Positions 23,825-35,235 of a stretch of 64,000 bases of DNA are shown piece by piece (position 1 is the stretch's first letter; every line of letters starts with the position of its first letter). The notes beneath the pieces were generated by a model that was not told the origin of the DNA, searched no databases, and saw only the letters and a program-made list of their open reading frames with translations. The stretch is taken from contig WSYH01001259.1 of NCBI GenBank assembly GCA_036426205.1, forward strand, positions 62,001-126,000, written 5' to 3'. This DNA comes from Ascaphus truei (taxonomy: Eukaryota > Chordata > Amphibia > Anura > Ascaphidae). The translations under genes and the position numbers were made by a program.

Positions 23825-24267
23825 ATGGTGGCTGTTAAAAATTATGGAGAACCACAGGTTTACAGTATGTATTATAGGGCAAAGCAGGAAATGGCTTACA
23901 GGGTTTTCATGGGAGCCCTTATATGTACGGCCGTGGATTAGCAGGCGTTATCCGCAGTATGTTTAGGCGGGCGGTGCCGTTATTCAGACGCGGCTTTGAT
24001 ATTGTAAAACCGCATGTAAAAACTGCAGCACTAAATATCGCTAGAGACGTTGTAGGGCGTGTTTCAACCGCGGTGACGAATAAAATGGGCGGTGCAGCAC
24101 AAGATGGGTCCGGTCTCATGTACATCAGTAGAAGCAGTGCTAAAGGCAAACGCAAGCGCAGCGTTGCATTCCCACCCAGCACAACCTGTTATCAAAACAA
24201 AAAGAGCAGTCGCAACGTCAGAAAGAAGAAAAAAACCTCACGACGGAACTTAAACGACATCTTTTGA
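23825..24267 (+). pseudogene. small basic Polinton virion/core protein, frameshifted
   Basis: An ATG at 23825 opens a Gly/Tyr-rich start. A one-base shift near 23880 moves into the 114-codon frame that begins near 23923. That part has an amphipathic segment (GVIRSMFRRAVPLFRRGFDIVKPHVKT style, residues 7-35) and a Lys/Arg-rich tail (KGKRKRS, KKSSRNVRKKKKTSRR). Position between penton and capsid genes, size and charge match the adenovirus pX/pVI-like small proteins described for Polintons and adintoviruses. Its exact function is inferred (genome condensation or membrane activity). Confidence 0.6.
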
Positions 24268-24374
24268 TTCATTTGACAAGACAAAAAAAAAGTTATTTCA
24301 TCATGGCGTTTATTCACACCAACTCCATAGAATGCGCTAAATCTGAACTGGATATCTTTGAAATACAGCCTACA

Positions 24375-25163
24375 GGCCTTTGAGTATCAATTATCAGCTT
24401 TCAACTGACATATGAGCAGATCGCTACAGCAGTCCCTGGAATAGCAGCATTTTTGGATTACTACTATCAGCGAGACCCGGCGAGGTTGGGAGATTCGGAG
24501 CGGTGTCCCGCCCCCTGTGACGTGTATCCGGTCTGTGACGCAGTTCCGGCCGCGAGCTGAGGGCGCCTTGTGGAGCGGAAGGCAAGTTGCCTAAACCTAC
24601 AGACACACATCCAGCATCAGCCATCGCCGGATCATCTTTAATCCCTATATCTGCGCATATCCTGAGGACTGGCTGTAAGTAGGATTCCGGTTTTACACAA
24701 CCGGATCCGGAATCTGCTTGCTATCAGTTGCTGAATTTTATTGTGTTCATTAAAATGAATTGTTATTAGTCAGCCTACTTGTTTATTGTTGTATGTGTCT
24801 GTTTGTCTATGTGTCACATGTTCTAACCATATTTTGGTACACTATGATCTTGTTCTTTTGTCTCCCCTGCATATCACACATTGTTTGCTGCTGAGGAATC
24901 TGCTGTCCACTGGACTTGATTGTCATCTTTTGGATATCCTAAACCACCCATTGGACTGTTATTTATCCCACTATTTGGACTCTAAGGCGCCGGTCTGTAT
25001 TGTTTTTTTCTCATGTTTCACTAACTGTGTTTGGGTTAGTTATTCCTGGCAGCCTTGCTGATTTAATTTATTTTTAATTTATGTATACATTGTATTATTT
25101 ATTTTGTTGTTCACATTTTTTTTAGCGCGGTATATTACCAGACAATCCTTGTTTTGAGCTAAC
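24375..25163. mobile_element. 789-bp insertion in the capsid gene
   Basis: The second, uninterrupted copy of the capsid start (26050-26100) gives the empty site: CAGCCTACA joins CAGACGAG directly. The insert starts GGCCTTTGAG and ends TTTTGAGCTAAC. It contains a GC-rich CCGGATCCGGAATC palindrome near 24700 and TGACG-type motifs, but no open frame of note. It looks like an LTR or non-autonomous element; the family is not recognised and no clear target duplication was seen. Confidence 0.7.
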
Positions 25164-26043
25164 CAGACGAGAATAAAAAGTCTCTGTATGTGGAATACAG
25201 CCGTTGGCCGCCCTTTCAGAAACGGCTCCGTTGGAATTTTATATCGCTGGCAGCGGGGAACATTATTTCGACCTCAATAATACTTTGATTTACATTACGT
25301 GTAAGATCGTCAAACAGGACAATACACCGATTGCTGATGGAGCACGCGTGAGTCTAATCAATTATCCGATAGCAACGCTTTTCAATCAGTTAGATGTGAC
25401 TTTGGTTGACAGACTCATATCGCAATCCAATAATCTGTACGCATATCGGGCGTATATTGAAACAATTCTGAACTATAGCGCTGATGCATTATCCACACAG
25501 TTTACCACCGGGTTATTTTACAAGGATACAGCGGGGCAACACCAAACCCGCACAGGGGGTGATAACCAGGGCTTTACAAAGCGTTCCCAAATGACAGAGC
25601 GTGGTAAAGCCGTTGAATTACTAGGCCATCTACATAGCGATATATTTTTTCAAGAGAAGCTTATACTGAACGGTCTGGACTTAAAAATTAAACCCACTAG
25701 AAATAAAGATACATTTTGATTAATGTCTGCTGAGGCTGAGCCATTTAAGATTCAAATTCTAAACGTATCGCTGTTTGTCAAAAGGGTGCAAATTGCGCCG
25801 GCAGTGCGCATAGGTCATGCGCAGGGGCTTTTAAACGGCAACGCAAAATACACTATCGACCATGTGGGGATGAAAATTTATAGCATCGCGGTCGGAAGCC
25901 GCGTATGCAATCTAGAAAACCTGTTTTTGGGACAGTTACCCAAACTGGTCATTATAGGATTCGTTGATAATGACGCTTTTTCTGGTGCTTACGATAAAAA
26001 CCCCCTTTGTTTCAAACACAACCATGTGAATTTTGCAGCACTG

Positions 26044-26960
26044 TATTTTGCGCTAAATCTGAACTGGATATCTTTGAAATACAGCCTACACAGACGAGCA
26101 GTAGAAAAAAGTCTGTATGTGGAAATACACAGTCTGGCCGCCCTTTCAGAAACGCGTCTCTTGGAATTTTATATCGCTGGCAGCGGGGAACATTATTTCG
26201 ACCTCAATAATACTTTGATTTAAATTACGTGTAAGATCGTCAAACAGGACAAACACCGTTGCTGATGGAGCACGCGTGAGTCTAATCAATTATCCGATAG
26301 CAACGCTTTTCAATCAGTTAGATGTGACTTTGGTTGACAGACTCATATCGCAATCCAATAATCTGTACGCATATCGGGCGTATATTGAAACAATTTGAAC
26401 TATAGCGCTGATGCATTATCCACACAGTTTACCACCGGGTATTTTACAAGGATACAGCGGGGCCACACCAAACCCGCACAGGGGGTGATAACCAGGGCTT
26501 TACAAAGCGTTCCAAATGAACAGAGCGTGGTAAAGCCGTTGAATACTAGGCCATACATAGCGATATATTTTTTCAAGAGAGCTTATACTGAACGGTCTGG
26601 ATTAAAAATTAAACCCACTAGAAATAAAGATACATTTTGATTAATGTTTGCTGAGGGTGAGCCATTTAAGATTCAAATTCTAAACGTATCGCTGTTTGTC
26701 AAAAGGGGTGCAAATTGCGCGGCAGTGCGCATAGGGCATGCGCAGGGGCTTTAAACGCAACGCCNNNNAAATACACTATCGACCGTGTGGGGATGAAAAT
26801 TTATAGCATCGCGGTGGAAGCCGCGTATGCAATCTAGAAAACCTGTTTTTGGGTCAGTTACCCAAACTGGTCATTATAGGATTCGTTGATAATGACGCTT
26901 TTTCTGGTGCTTACGATAAAAAAACCCTTTGTTTCAAACACAACCATGTGAATTTTGCAG
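26044..26960 (+). repeat. error-rich second copy of capsid sequence
   Basis: It matches 24336-24374 plus 25164-26040 in order, without the 789-bp insert, but with many single-base deletions mostly in short homopolymers and a run of four N at 26765-26768. This is the pattern of a second haplotype or raw-read patch joined in tandem at a gap. Confidence 0.75.
26765..26768. other. assembly gap (4 N)
   Basis: Four N inside the duplicated capsid segment, next to dense indels. Confidence 1.
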
Positions 26961-27328
26961 CACTGTATTTAGACGGCGAACAAATACCGACAAAGCCGTT
27001 TCAACCAGACTTTGAGAATGCTAATTCTATTAGAGAATACATGGCACTGGTACAAATTGCCGGTAAACAAAATGCAGACGCAGGATTTCTCATTAATCGT
27101 GAAGAGTATGTTGAGGGGTACACGCTGTTTGCGTTTGATTTGTCACCCGATCAGGAACGCGGTGAACACTTCTCACAAATTCGCAATGGAAACCTGAGGG
27201 CTGAAATACGCTTTTCAAGGTCTCTGGATAGAACCGTTAATATTATTGTGTACGGCGTTTTTGATAACGTTATTGAGATAAACCAGAGAAGAGAAGTGTT
27301 ATATGACTTTCTCTGAATAAAAAAAAGA

Positions 27329-27807
27329 ATGAATACCGTTCAAATAACGCAGTTTTTAAGCGCCGATCGAATCACCCGTGGACTGTTTCAAGGAGTTTAC
27401 CCCTGCGATTTATTACCCCGTCGCGCGCTGACAAGTGCACCCACAGGTTTCATCATAAATACACATCCTCATAACGGTCCTGGTGAGCACTGGTTGGCGA
27501 TTTTTTTTGATACAGATGGTTCTGGACATTTTTTCGACTCATACGGATTATCACCAAAAATGAACTCTTTCCTAAAGAAATTTTACAATTTTTAAATACG
27601 AACGTGAAACGCATAACGTTTCAGAACGCACAGTTGCAAGATACTTTGTCGTCTGTCTGCGGTGAATTTTGTATTTTTTTCATTCATCATATGTGTAAAG
27701 GTTTAACATTTGAAGAGATCTTAAAAAGTTTCACTAATGATTTTAAAAAAAATGACCGCATAGTCGCTAAATTTGTGAGAAAGCGTATGAGCCATTCAAA
27801 GCGGTGA
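27329..27807 (+). pseudogene. adenain-like cysteine protease of the Polinton, frameshifted
   Basis: Two overlapping-phase frames (27329-27595 and 27604-27807) together give a ~160-residue C5/Ulp1-fold protease. The catalytic His is in GEHWLAIFFD, the Asp in GHFFDSYG and the Cys in SVCGEFCIFF. The shift lies at the T-run near 27588-27594. The start is 12 bases after the capsid stop. The enzyme would cleave capsid precursor proteins during maturation, as adenovirus protease does. All three catalytic residues are intact; only the frame is broken, and a homopolymer sequencing error is possible. Confidence 0.85.
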
Positions 27808-28286
27808 TATGTACACATTGACTGTACACAGAAATGTGTGGCCTGTTATAAAAATATATAATGCCCTTTTTTAAAAAACATGAGTCTGATATGTACTGTT
27901 TAATAAAAGCCTAATTATATTATACAAGGCCAACAATGCCTTGGTTTATTTTTATTTTTATGGTCTTTTACAGCACTTTGATAATATAGATAAGTTAAAG
28001 CAAAAAAAAAAAAATATATATATATATTTAATAAACCAGAAGTGTTGCCTATAAACAGACCTTATAATAATTATAACTATTAAACAAAGAACAAGACAGT
28101 CTCAAGAGGAGTGGTCAGACCCCCCCCCCACCCCCCCTAGCCCTTGAAGGTGGAGCTACGAGGTGTTAGATCCTCAAGAAAAAACTATTTAAGAGGTTGC
28201 TTTGAAATGCTTCTGTCTCTAACTCCATTGCTCTTGAGTGCCCGTCTATCCAGGCTGTGCCTAGCAGTGCTCTGAATATAAAGGCC
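27808..28286. other. AT-rich spacer and putative leader of the spliced gene
   Basis: Noncoding. It contains AATAAA at about 27901, which could end the late genes, a C-run near 28120, and TATTTAAG at 28186-28193, about 100 bases before the ATG of the next gene. Confidence 0.4.
28186..28193 (+). promoter_or_regulatory. possible TATA-like box
   Basis: TATTTAAG lies ~100 bases upstream of the ATG-GT exon end at 28287. This placement suits a promoter of the spliced accessory gene, but the evidence is weak. Confidence 0.25.
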
Positions 28287-31200
28287 ATGGTGAGTAAACA
28301 TAATATTTATTGTATTGTTTTATTCATGTCTGTCTTTTTTTCAAAATAACAGATAACGTATTTATTTTTCTAAAAGTTTACACATGTGATAATATAGTAC
28401 AGCCTATAGCGGCTAAGACCGTAATATATTATTTTATGTTGTGATGTTGATTGTGTTTTTATGTATTCTATATGTAATACCTTGCCTATTGTTTTATTCA
28501 TATATGTCTTTTCAAATTAACATTTAATGTTTTTTTTCTAAAAAGTGGCCCTGTTGATAATATAGAACAGCCTGAAGAGCCTAAGGCCGTAATATATTAT
28601 ACCTAAATCCGTGATATAATATACCTAAACCCTTGATATATTATTTTATAGACTGCTAATTAGTGTATTTTAATGGCATTGAAGGTATTTTTATGTAGTC
28701 TTTATGTAATATACAGGGCCTTTTTTTTATTAGCGTATATTGAGTGTATTGATTTATTCATATATGTCTTTTCAAATTAACATTTAATGTTTTTTTTCTA
28801 AAAAGTGGCCCAATTGATAATATAGTACATCCTGTAGCGCCTAAGGCCGTAATATATTATACCTAAAACTGTGATATAATATACCTAAACCCTTGATATA
28901 TTATTTTATAGACTGCTAATTAGTGTATTTTAATGGCATTGAATGTATTTTTATGTAGTCTTTATGTAATATACAGGGCCTTTTTTTTTATTAACGTATA
29001 TTGAGTGTATTGTTTTATTCATATATGTCTTTTCAAAGTAGCATTTAATGTATTTTATTTTTCTAAAAAGGGGCCCCCGTGATAATATAGTATCATCTTT
29101 TTTATATCATGATATTTAGTGTATTTTAATAGCATTGACTGTTTTGTTTTTTGTCCATTTTTTATTAGACTATATTGAAGGCATTTTAATGATAATATTT
29201 AAAGGCCTAGAATTGATTGTACTTTATAATACACACAGGCTGACCGCTTCCAAACAAATATTGCCGAAAATACACAGGGGAGTTCCACAGAGGCAGACCA
29301 AGAATGTAAGAATCTACAGAGACCGCTTAAGCCTGCGCTATTTTATTATGCTAACATACTAAATGCTTAGACTGTTTTTATACACTTTTAAAAAAATATA
29401 AATATATTCTTTTTATTTATTTTATTTTTTTTTGTAATTTTCTTTCATGTAGTTTTGGCTGCTGCACTTCAAGCCGAGCGGGTGGCTAATGACGATTATA
29501 CGCTTCTATATAACGATCTAGAATGGCGAGTTGGAAAACCAGTCACCGATGGTGCGTATTTATATAAAAACGGATGCAGATACTTTTTTTAATTTTTTTA
29601 ATTTTAAACCCGCCCACCAAGGCGGGTACGGAAAACGGTGTACGCGCTGTCAAATGTTCGACCAAACCACACAGCCCTGAACCGTCCATAATGACAAATC
29701 AAAAACGGGGTATGTATGACAATGTATCGTTGTTATATTCAAAACATTTTTTTATAGCCAACATTAGGGGGCATGCAGCCACAATAATTGTGTAGTTATT
29801 TTTTTATTTTTAAATGATGCTGTCTATTATAAAACTTTTTAATAATGAGGACATTGTTCACAGCTTCAAAAATGCACCGGCACAAAAGCGTTAGAAACCC
29901 AAAAGTCGCCGCTGAAATGCAAATCCAGAACAAGAAACCATGGGCCCCACAACCTGAAAAGCCTGGTGAGTATATTGTGTTGTTGAGCTTTTGAAGCAGC
30001 TATATACGCTCTGTCAAATGTTCGACCAAACAGCACAGCCCTGAACCGTCCATAATGACAAATCAAAAACGGGGTATGTATGACAATGTATCGCTGTTAT
30101 ATTTAAAACTAACACTATAGACATGTTTTGAACTTATTTAAAACTTTATAGATTACGGCTGTAATTATATATCTAAGTGGACTAAGAGAGTGTTTCTATT
30201 CATTTTATTACACTTTTTTTATAGCCAGCATTAGGGATCATGCAGACACAATAATTGTGTAGCTATTTTTTATTTTTAAATGATGCTGTCTATTATAAAA
30301 CTTTTTAATAAAGAGGCCAATTTTCACAGCTTCAAAAATGCACCGGCCCCAAAGCGTTAGAAGCCCAAAAATCGCCGCTGAAATGCAAATCCAGAACAAG
30401 AAACCACAGGCCCCGCAACCTGAAAAGCCTGGTGAGTATATTGTGTTGTTGAGCCATTCAAGCAACTATATACGTGGTGTTGTGTAATGTAGTACTACCA
30501 TAGAGCCTCAAGCTGTCAGGACTTTAATCTATTAATGAAATGAGCTGACAGTATTTTTTTGTTGTTGATGTTTTTAGCCTCAAAGACGACCGTAAGACAA
30601 GCCACTAGACGTGTTCCTGACAAATGTAACCAAGCACACGACAATGAGCAGCCCAGCACATCAAAAGCGTCGTACGGTGTAAAGCGACCAACAACAACGG
30701 TTACTGTTACAATCGAACCACCACCTGCTACAATGTTGAACTCCCCAACAGCAACGGCTGATATCATTTCGCGTACCACCGGCGGTGAGTCAGCACGCAT
30801 AAACACAACACCTGTATCAGGCCTGCAACAAGCCCAGTTGGAAAATATATTGCGTAGAATTGACTTTGGCAGACGCCCACGTGTAAATGACCCTGCTGTT
30901 GCACAGCCAACAATTAAAAGACGAAGGGTTCCTTTACAGGACATCACACCGGTCACAAACAGTAAAAGCCAAGGGTTTCCTTTACAGGACATCACGACTG
31001 TCACAAACAATGATCATGGGGCGCAGAAAGGTCAGTCAGTTAACTGCACGATGATTAATGACATTGATACACCGCATTATTGGCGATGGTTCTATAATCA
31101 TTTTGTTTTTTGGATAGATTTAAATCGGCTTATAGAAAATGTAATAAGCGACTTGAAAATATTGATATTTGTGAAAGAGCATGAACGCGATTTAGAGCGC

Positions 31201-31587
31201 TTGAAAGTATTGTTATTAAGGCTTCGCCGTTCAAGCGAGATATTTCACAAGGGTTTAATGCAGCTAAAGGGGGATTTAAGTGCCAACAACCAAAACATAA
31301 AACACGACGTAATAACAACAACACCGTGTACTGACAATACACACCCGAATGCCACGACAACGCTGTGTATAGAGGACGAATCTGACATTGAGAGATGGGG
31401 TTGCGCTGAATACCTTTTTTGGGGGGATGTAAAGAGGTCTATCAACGCATTCATGCGTGAACTGTATTCACATTGTTGGGTGCCTCAGGTCGAACGCAAC
31501 ATGTGTATGGAGCCGGCGTTCAAACCAAAACTTTTTCGTTTAACGACTGTATTTAGCATCGGCGCCCAATTACTAACCAATTCATGA
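28287..31587 (+). CDS. spliced Polinton accessory gene, function unknown
   Basis: Exon 1 ends with the start codon itself (ATG 28287-28289, donor GTGAGT). The candidate exons that follow are 29239-29305, 29453-29551, 29864-29965 or its duplicate 30330-30431, and 30578-31587. The acceptors are AG and the donors are GTAAGA, GTGCGT and GTGAGT. Phases agree at every joint, and the total with one copy of exon 4 is 1281 bases, exactly 427 codons. The product is Thr/Pro-rich with a KRRRVPLQDI-type repeat (two copies, about 30915 and 30970) and a long helical C-terminal part (FWIDLNRLIENVISDLKI, LERLKVLLLRLRRS). I recognise no family. The next gene is in the same frame, seven bases after the TGA at 31585, so fusion to the polymerase in an ancestor is possible. 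Confidence 0.6.
28480..29100. repeat. ~260-bp tandem repeats in intron 1 of the spliced gene
   Basis: TCTTTTCAAATTAACATTTAATG and CTAAGGCCGTAATATATTATACC recur at about 28507, 28766 and 29030, giving two full units and a partial third. Confidence 0.85.
29640..30470. repeat. duplication that copies exon 4 (offset 466 bp)
   Basis: The segment from ATTAGGG.CATGCAG through the exon to GTGAGTATATTGTGTTG is present at 29763-29990 and 30229-30455, 466 bases apart. A second block, CTGTCAAATGTTCGACC to GGGGTATGTATGACAATG, is repeated at 29648 and 30016. That block has an open frame and a GTATGT donor, so it could be an extra cassette exon, but its phase does not fit cleanly. Confidence 0.75.
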
Positions 31588-31593
31588 CTAAAT

Positions 31594-34500
31594 ATGGTGG
31601 GCCGTGGCTTAGATCAACAACCCACGTTAAACAGAAACACGCAGAGCGGCCAGCAGGTAAATTATGTTGTAGACACCACCCCAGAACACACCCAAGAAAG
31701 CTCATTAACGCCCGTTAGCACATGTGATTTATCGGCCACCGTTATGAGCCCCAACTTAATTGCGGTCGAACAGCCCCAGAGGGGTATACTGCCATTAATT
31801 TCTGTACAGTCAGAGCCGCCTGTAAATGAAGTTAATGTTGAAATCCCTGTACTGCCGGTTGAAAATAGTGTTGAAATACATACACCACTGATAATACAGC
31901 CCCCTAATGATGCGGTGGATCATTCTGTATTTTTGGAACGTGTAACGCAGTACCAAAGAGTACGACAAAATGTTAATGCTGTGGAACATTTTAAACATTT
32001 TCAATTTGTAAATCTTGATCGAATAACATCATTTTCAGTGGCATTACAGGCGGTACATGATTCTATACAGTGTACATTGAATAGACTACTGCCCGACATA
32101 GGACCCCATGACATGGTGCAATTACGTCTAGACGGTGACACGTTAAATAGAGCTTTATACTCTATTAAACGCTCTAAGGACACCTTAAGCGCTGAGACGT
32201 TTTTGGAACATGTGGCAAACATGTTACAAAGCAACGCTGAGGTTCTTGGTGACGGTACTTTAAGACTATTGGTCATAACTGTTAAGAACAGAGTTGGTGG
32301 TGTGATGCACCGTAGACGCATTAATTCAACGCCTTACAGTCGCATAGTAATCAAAAAAAGACAATTACTCTTTGACTTAAATAACGACAGCCATAACTTG
32401 GGTCTAGCAGCCAGTCTCTGTGCCCTGTTAGAAAAGAGAGATACGGCTGACGCGGTGTTACTGGAGAAAGCACGTTTGATACATCGCACCCTGGGTATTC
32501 CTGATGATCGTCTAGTCAGTTTTAGCGACATACCCGACTTTGAAAAACACTTGAATGTAACCATTAAAGTGTTCTACCACAATCGTGGCGAATGGCAGTT
32601 TTTAAATACAAGTGAGCCCTGCAAAGAGCGGGTCTTATTTATATACCATGAAGACACCCATTACTTTGGTGTAAAAAAATAAACGCTTTCATCGGTGCCA
32701 ATTACTTTTGCGATTTTTGTCATACTCCATTCGCTCACAAAAATAACCATTCATGCCGCTATTTTTGCCGATCATGCCACAGACAGAATTGTGTTGAGGT
32801 CATAAGAGACATGCCTAGGTGCCCTATGTTTCGGGCATTTTGTCGTTCACAGGATTGTTTGAGTGAGCACAAGAAATTAGCCCAAGCTGCTAAAATAGAT
32901 TGTAAGCGCAAGAAATACTGCGACAATTGCGGTCGCTACACAGATGACGATCATGAGGAATGCAGAGGTTTTCAGTGTAGAGTCTGTTATGCTTACATCG
33001 TCAGTTTTGACAATCACCTGTGCTACATGCGTCCATACAAACCACCGGTCCTCACTGACAACTACATTTTTTATGACTTTGAGTGCATGCAGGAGACGGG
33101 CGTACACATACCAAATTATGTCTACGCCATGCCTTTAAGAATGATGAAGAAAAAGGTCGTGCCCGTCCTTTAGACGGCACTGAGGGCTGGGAGTTCCAGG
33201 GTCCAGAGTGTTTGGATGATTTTGTAAAAAAATTCATAGACCAGCCCTTTAGGGGTTACACTTTCATCGCACATAATGCGGCTGTTACGATTCCTATTTT
33301 GTGGTGCAACAGCTGCTTAAAGAGAAGATAAAAATAGAATTACTAACACAAGGCGGTAAATTATTATGTGTAACAATACCTGATCTGAATATCAGATTTA
33401 TCGACTCTTTAAATTTCCTCCCCATGAAACTCAGCAAGTTGCCACAGGCCCTGGGGTTTACAGGCAGTAAAGGACATTTCATACACTTTTTTAACACTGT
33501 ACAGAATCAAAATTACAGCGGTTCTATGCCCTCTATAGAGCATTACGGTCCCCAGTACATGATGGCCGACGAGAAAACGGGGTTCATGACATGGTATGAA
33601 GCGAACAAACATTGTGATTTCAACTTTCAGGCTGAGCTTAAAAGCTATTGCATTGAGGATGTAAAATTTTTGAAGAAAGCCTGTATCTGCTTTAGAAACA
33701 GTGTCATAGAAATGACAGAGCATACGGTAATGAGCGACCGTGAGTCCCAGCTTGGTGAGGAAGATGTCTATAATATGGACCCCTTTCAGTTGACAACCAT
33801 CACCTCTGTGTGCATGGCTATGTTTCGGCTCAAATTTTTACCAAGTAACACCATCGCCATTGTACCCCCTGACAATTACAACATCACAAAAAAACGCTTC
33901 TCTACGCCCGCCACTCAGTGGCTACTGTATGTGTCTTACAAGGAGAATATAGTCATAGAACATGCTTTAAGGGGGGGTGAAAAGAAGGTGGGTAACTATT
34001 TTCTGGATGGTTATGCGGTGATTAATGGTGTTCAAACAGCCTTTGAATTCAACGGCTGCTTTTACCATGGCTGTCCCATGTGTTACAATGAAAAAGATAC
34101 AAACACTGTTACATCTCTTACATATGGTCAATTGTACCATAAAACAGCCATCAAAACACATTTTCTAAAAACCAAATGTGGCTATGCGGTGCGTGAGCTG
34201 TGGGAGCATGAGTGGAAACACATGTTAGAGACCGATACGGATCTGAAGACGTTTCTACTTAAAAGTGATTTTCCACAACCCATGAATCCCCTTGATGCAC
34301 TTTACGGCAGCCGTACAAATGCTATTAAGCTGTACCACAAAGCGGCGCCAGGTGAGAGTATACATTACTATGATTTTACCAGCTTGTATCCTTTTATCAA
34401 CAAAACCAAAATGTATCCCACCAGTCACCCTAAGATCATCTATGAGAATTTTTTCTCTTTTGACAGGTACTTTGGGGTTGCTAAAGTAAAAGTCTATCCG

Positions 34501-35109
34501 CCTAGAGACTTATTTTTCCCCATCCTTCCTGTTAAAATGAATGGCAAACTCATGTTTCCACTATGCAGCACATGTGCCGTCACCAACCAGACAACGCCTT
34601 GCTGTCATACGGATGAGGAGCGCTCATTGACCGGTACGTGGTGTACAGTTGAAATTCAGGCCGCGTTGAAGAAAGGGTACCGGTTGTGTAAAATGTTTGA
34701 AATTTGGCACTTTGAACATTATACAGACAAATTGTTTGCTAAATACATTAAGGTGCACCTCAGGGACAAACCGGAGGCATCTGGATACCCCAGCTGGTAT
34801 ACAGACGATGCCAAAAAACAAAAATACATCAGCGAGTATTTTTCAAAAGAGGGTATACGTTTACGCGCTGATAAAATAGACATTAACCCGGCAAAAAGAC
34901 AAATTTCTAAACTGTTTCTAAATTCTTTGTGGGGTAAATTCGGTCAAAAGACTAATTTACAAAATACAAGTATTGTAACAAGCCCTGATGAACTTTTTGG
35001 TTATGCCTTTTCAACGCAATACGATGTGTCATCTTTAGACTTCCTAGATGATGACACGGCCATGGTTAGCTGGAAGTATACAAAGGAAGGATACACTGTA
35101 ACGTCGTAA
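31594..35109 (+). pseudogene. protein-primed DNA polymerase B of the Polinton, 3'-truncated
   Basis: The N-terminal ~360 codons (31594-32682) resemble the long N-terminal region of Polinton PolB. After a one-base loss in the A-run at 32672-32678 comes a Cys/His-rich zinc-binding region (about 32730-33030). The 3'-5' exonuclease follows: Exo I FYDFECMQ near 33070, Exo II FIAHNA near 33265 and Exo III YCIEDVKF near 33648, with frame changes near 33140 and 33290. The polymerase has motif A (YYDFTSLYPF, about 34370) and motif B (KLFLNSLWGKFGQ, about 34905). The frame ends at 35109, before motif C (the DTD box) and the thumb, so the third catalytic residue region is absent. In life it would replicate the element from a protein primer. 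Confidence 0.85.
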
Positions 35110-35136
35110 TGTCAATATTTTTATTGCCTGTTTTAT

Positions 35137-35219
35137 GTCTGGGGATGGATTCGAACCCACGCAGACATACATCCATTGGATCTTAAGTCCAACGCCTTAA
35201 ACCACTCAGCCACCCTGAC
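35137..35219 (-). tRNA. tRNA-Leu (anticodon UAA)-like gene
   Basis: The 83-base minus-strand sequence has A-box TGGCTGAGTGG, anticodon arm TTGGA-CTTAAGA-TCCAA with anticodon TAA, a long class-II variable arm and B-box GGTTCGAATCC. The acceptor stem GTCAGGG/CCCAGAC has one mismatch, and the T-arm has about two. The body closely resembles vertebrate nuclear tRNA-Leu(UAA). No TTTT terminator follows within 35 bases. It lies between the truncated polymerase and the right inverted repeat, so it was captured by the element or inserted there. Function is uncertain. Confidence 0.8.
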
Positions 35220-35235
35220 ACATGATGGGTTTAGC

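Larger units (their letters stand above)
24303..27316 (+). pseudogene. Polinton major capsid protein, interrupted and partly duplicated
   Basis: The gene starts MAFIHTNSIECAKSELDIFEIQP at 24303, is broken by a 789-bp insertion (24375-25163), and resumes with the jelly-roll segment LEFYIAGSGEHYFDLNNTLIYI. An in-frame TGA at 25717-25719 follows NKDTF and the frame continues with FKIQILNVSLFVKRVQIAP. At about 26044 the sequence jumps back to the gene start and repeats, with many one-base indels and four N. From 26849 it is clean again to the end (REVLYDFL, stop 27316). This is the double-jelly-roll capsid protein of Polintons, which would build the hexameric capsomers. The TGA is present in both repeats, so it is real; the repeat itself may be an assembly artefact. 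Confidence 0.85.

Noticed and set aside
28480..29100. CRISPR-like array
   Set aside because: The repeats are ~260 bp, only two to three copies, and have no spacers; the DNA is vertebrate.
30559..30577. Start of the 342-codon Polinton frame at 30559
   Set aside because: The codon is TTG and lies before a splice acceptor. The exon model gives a proper ATG at 28287.
27808..30577. FtsK/HerA packaging ATPase gene
   Set aside because: No Walker A or B motif could be read in any frame here or elsewhere in the Polinton.
31360..31400. LxCxE-type Rb-binding motif in the Polinton accessory protein
   Set aside because: The local TLCIED sequence does not have Leu, Cys and Glu at the required spacing.
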